The position numbers and the translations under genes were made by a program. A model generated the notes under the pieces. That model saw only the letters and a list, made by a program, of their open reading frames with translations, was not told the DNA's origin and made no database searches. Positions 61,769-64,000 of a stretch of 64,000 nt of DNA are shown piece after piece. Position 1 is the first letter of the stretch. Each line of letters opens with the position of its first letter. This stretch comes from Fibrobacterota bacterium (lineage in GTDB: Bacteria; Fibrobacterota; Fibrobacteria; UBA5070), in contig JADKBN010000002.1 of the NCBI GenBank assembly GCA_016715065.1, positions 186,001 through 250,000 of the forward strand, in the 5' to 3' direction.

Positions 61769-62752
61769 TTACGAATCGGAAGGAGATCGCCACAGAGAGG
61801 CGGAATCCGCGCAGTTGTACCGGGCCCCTTGTGGGAAGCCATTGTCGTAGGACACCCGCTCGCAGGTGCCGACGGGCAGCTTCTTGTAGCGACCCGTGAA
61901 GCAGTAGACGTTCGAATCGCTGGACCAGAACGAGGGGTGGCACCAGGTGGTTTTGTCGAGCGATTTCGTCCCCACGGTGGAATCCTGCCAGAGCGTGTCG
62001 CGTTTGACGTAGGGCAGATAGTGGGGGCGGTAGCAACGGTAGGTCCCGCGCTGGGTCAGGCTGTCGACGCTCTGGATGTAGCACCAGTCTGTGGTGTCCT
62101 GGTTCGGGGTGCGCCAGAATGTGTCCGCCCAGACCGTGTCGCCGGGAATCGGCAAAACCGTCATGTGGTGGCAATCGACCCTGAAGCGGTTGGTGGATCC
62201 GACCAGGACCGGAGTTTCGCAGTAGTCGTAGGAGTCGTAGGCCCAGCCGGTCGATGTGCGCGATGTCCAGACGGTATCCATGAATCGGAAAGGAATCGCC
62301 GAATCCAGGCTGGAGGCCGAATCCAAGGAAATGTCGATCAGCAGGTTGCCCCTGCGCACGGGGCGGCGAAGCACGATGTTGGCGAGGGTCGTCTGGTTGT
62401 AGTCGATTTCCACCGTATCGGAGCCCGACCAGGAGGCGACCCCAGCCGGATCGACGGCTTGCACCAGGACCGCTCTGGTTCCGCAAGGGATGCCATCCAA
62501 TCGAATCGGAGCCGTGTCCAGGATCGTGGATCCACGCATCGTGTCCATTCCCGGACCGGTCACTATGAACTCGAGGTACAAGGCCTGGGTGCGCAGGAAC
62601 TCGACATTCTGTTGAGAGAGTCGGAAGGCGACCGCGCCCGTTCCCTCGGAGGATCGGTCTCCGGTCGGTGCGGTCACTTGGCTGCTTTGGCAACCTTGGA
62701 AGGCGGCGAACATCGTCGCCGCCAGTAGCGCGAATGGTTTGCGTAACGACAT
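61769..62752 (-). CDS. Cys-rich lipoprotein
   Basis: 327 residues from the ATG at 62752 (AAGGAG 8 bases before; a GTG at 62761 is less likely). Lipobox FQGC (Cys20 or so). An N-terminal beta domain (GAVAFRLSQQNVEFL, DTVEIDYNQTTLANIVLRRP) corresponds to that of the 60727 protein. A long Trp/Asp/Cys-rich part follows (DYCETPVLVG, VDCHHMTVLP, WCYIQSVDS, YRCYRPHYLPY, WCHPSFWSSDS, CFTGRYKKL, CERVSYDNG). The even number of Cys suggests disulfides in the periplasm. It probably forms an operon with the next lipoprotein-like gene. Confidence 0.7.
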   Translation of the reverse strand: MSLRKPFALLAATMFAAFQGCQSSQVTAPTGDRSSEGTGAVAFRLSQQNVEFLRTQALYLEFIVTGPGMDTMRGSTILDTAPIRLDGIPCGTRAVLVQAVDPAGVASWSGSDTVEIDYNQTTLANIVLRRPVRRGNLLIDISLDSASSLDSAIPFRFMDTVWTSRTSTGWAYDSYDYCETPVLVGSTNRFRVDCHHMTVLPIPGDTVWADTFWRTPNQDTTDWCYIQSVDSLTQRGTYRCYRPHYLPYVKRDTLWQDSTVGTKSLDKTTWCHPSFWSSDSNVYCFTGRYKKLPVGTCERVSYDNGFPQGARYNCADSASLWRSPSDS

Positions 62753-62872
62753 TTTGGACACTCCTTGGGTTAGGCCGCGGCAGGGACAGCCTGCGCGGGG
62801 ATGGAGCGAGAGGTTTGCTCTCGCGGCTGTTCTCCGACCTGGGAAGGGCGCTCCTTCCTGGCCAAGAGGGGG

Positions 62873-64000
62873 TTATCTGGGCAGGTAGAGTCGGGTGGAC
62901 ACCAGGTTGACCTGGGAGGAAGGGGTCGGCACGAAAGCTCCGAGCGTCACCTTCAAGGTGGGGCGACCGGCCATGTCCTGGGACGAGCGAAGGACCCCGA
63001 CGAATCCTTCGGAGTTGCGGACCTCGACGATACCCGGGGTCCAGAAGAAGTACCAGATCTGGCTGGACAATTTTTGTTCCGGAGTCTGCATCCCTTGCGC
63101 GGAATCGAGGAAGGAGCCCCTGGGCTGGATCTGGAAGCTGTCGGAGATCGTCCGCATCCGGGGATTCAGGTTGAGGAATGCACCCGAACCCAGCTCGTCG
63201 TTGAGCTCGAAGTGCAGGTACCTGCCGGAATCCGCCGGCAAAGGCTGGGAAAACAAAAACCGCATCGCGATGAATCCGGTCTCGGGAAGGCGAGCGGACT
63301 CCAATACTGTCAAAATCTGGCCGTTGATGGTGTCCGGAAAGGCGGGGATCCTCGCCGGGCCGCTCGTGAGGAAGGCGGAATCGGAGGAAGACGAGCTTCC
63401 AGAGCCTTGCCGGAAGCTTGAATTGCTGAAGGTGTCCTTGCGGACGATCCAGCCCGGAAGGAACGACCGGTCGACCGCGTACCTGCGCCCCTGGACCTGG
63501 AACGAATCCATGGAGATGTTCGGGCCTTCGGGGAAGAACGGCTCCCTGAAACCCGTATCCGTGTCGGAAACGGGCGGGCGCACCACCACGACGGAATCCT
63601 TGGTTACGACGAAAGGCGTCACCATCGGTGCGGCCGCGCCTCTTGCGATGGCCAGATCCCATGTGCCCTGCGGAAGCGAGATCACGGCGCCGGAGCCTTC
63701 GGACTGCGACCTGGAAGCGAAATGGCTGCCCGGCACGAAACAGCGTGGCGCGCCGTTGGAATCGGCGGGGATGCTGAGATCGTGGGACGGGGAGAGTAGG
63801 ACCGACGCTCTCGATGTGGACCCGAAGGCCAATGGCGCCATGCCAAGGGAATCTTCCCGCTGCACGTCCAGGCCCAGACCCATCGGTCCGTCGGCGGGGA
63901 CGGGAAAATTGGCGAGCCCGGAGGCATCGGTCCAGGAACTGTCCAATGCCATTGCTGGAGCGGAATCGCCGCGCGAGCGGACCAGCCACACCCGGGCGGA
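62873..64000 (-). CDS. Exported beta-rich protein, 5' end outside window
   Basis: At least 372 residues; the frame is open to the right edge. Content: a beta-rich N-terminus (LSPSHDLSIPADSNGAP), RCFVPGSHFASRSQSEGSG, SGAVISLPQGTWDLAIARGA, a Ser-rich linker and a C-terminal domain ending NLVSTRLYLPR. No Cys-rich tail. The C-terminal part (IWYFFWTPGIVEVRNSEG) is a lectin-like or cadherin-like fold at best. It sits upstream of the two Cys-rich lipoprotein genes on the same strand. Confidence 0.6.
   Translation of the reverse strand, partial: SARVWLVRSRGDSAPAMALDSSWTDASGLANFPVPADGPMGLGLDVQREDSLGMAPLAFGSTSRASVLLSPSHDLSIPADSNGAPRCFVPGSHFASRSQSEGSGAVISLPQGTWDLAIARGAAAPMVTPFVVTKDSVVVVRPPVSDTDTGFREPFFPEGPNISMDSFQVQGRRYAVDRSFLPGWIVRKDTFSNSSFRQGSGSSSSSDSAFLTSGPARIPAFPDTINGQILTVLESARLPETGFIAMRFLFSQPLPADSGRYLHFELNDELGSGAFLNLNPRMRTISDSFQIQPRGSFLDSAQGMQTPEQKLSSQIWYFFWTPGIVEVRNSEGFVGVLRSSQDMAGRPTLKVTLGAFVPTPSSQVNLVSTRLYLPR

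Overview
This 64 kb window is GC-rich, almost fully coding, and comes from a Gram-negative bacterium. The evidence for an outer membrane is an LptC/LptA/LptB lipopolysaccharide-export set, an OmpA-family protein, several small beta-barrels and many lipoproteins. The best guess for the lineage is Fibrobacterota or a close relative. This rests on large secreted proteins with coiled-coil stalks plus cadherin-like and carbohydrate-binding-like modules, and on type IX secretion-like C-terminal tails. No rRNA or tRNA gene is visible to confirm it. No tRNA, rRNA, CRISPR array, insertion sequence or prophage was recognised, and no gene-free stretch exceeds about 300 bases.

Layout. 0-8 kb: a membrane protein of unknown function faces a minus-strand operon lptC-lptA-lptB-sensor kinase-NtrC-type regulator-YbgC thioesterase, mostly joined by 4-base ATGA overlaps. 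8-15 kb: a periplasmic-binding-like protein, a beta-hydroxyacid dehydrogenase, a paired inverted repeat, a beta-barrel, then ctp protease-ftsY-lipoprotein-thioredoxin and a periplasmic thioredoxin-like protein. 15-20.7 kb: a short-chain dehydrogenase, a soluble hybrid histidine kinase with a duplicated unknown sensor domain, a beta-barrel and a CxxCxxCC metal-cluster protein. 20.9-26.8 kb: three secreted proteins, two of them paralogues with 14-residue repeat stalks; the second paralogue carries a frameshift. 26.9-39 kb: a methyltransferase, a DEDD exonuclease, a complete recC-recB-recD operon, a secreted protein and a mercaptopyruvate sulfurtransferase. 39-46.4 kb: a lipoprotein gene broken by a GC-extreme insert, a tail-fibre-like protein, then two tandem membrane proteins with Cys/Gly-rich tails, a radical SAM/SPASM enzyme and dnaA. 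46.5-51 kb: a membrane-anchored sugar-binding protein and a membrane-bound CheA-like kinase. 51-57.4 kb: hrcA, an OmpA-like protein, a secreted duplicated-domain protein and a Vat/CatB-type acetyltransferase. 57.5-64 kb: biotin genes (a BioD-BioA fusion and bioF) and a run of lipoproteins.

The most interesting unit is 42.1-45.1 kb. A SPASM-type radical SAM enzyme is packed directly against two duplicated membrane proteins whose C-termini are almost only Gly, Ser, Asp and Cys. This looks like a peptide or protein modification system, and it sits in the same transcription unit as dnaA.

Three places look broken by small or odd sequence changes: a frameshift near 26.3 kb, a 135-bp GC-extreme insert at 39.2 kb and an A-tract at 46.57 kb. 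Each could be a real mutation or an assembly error.
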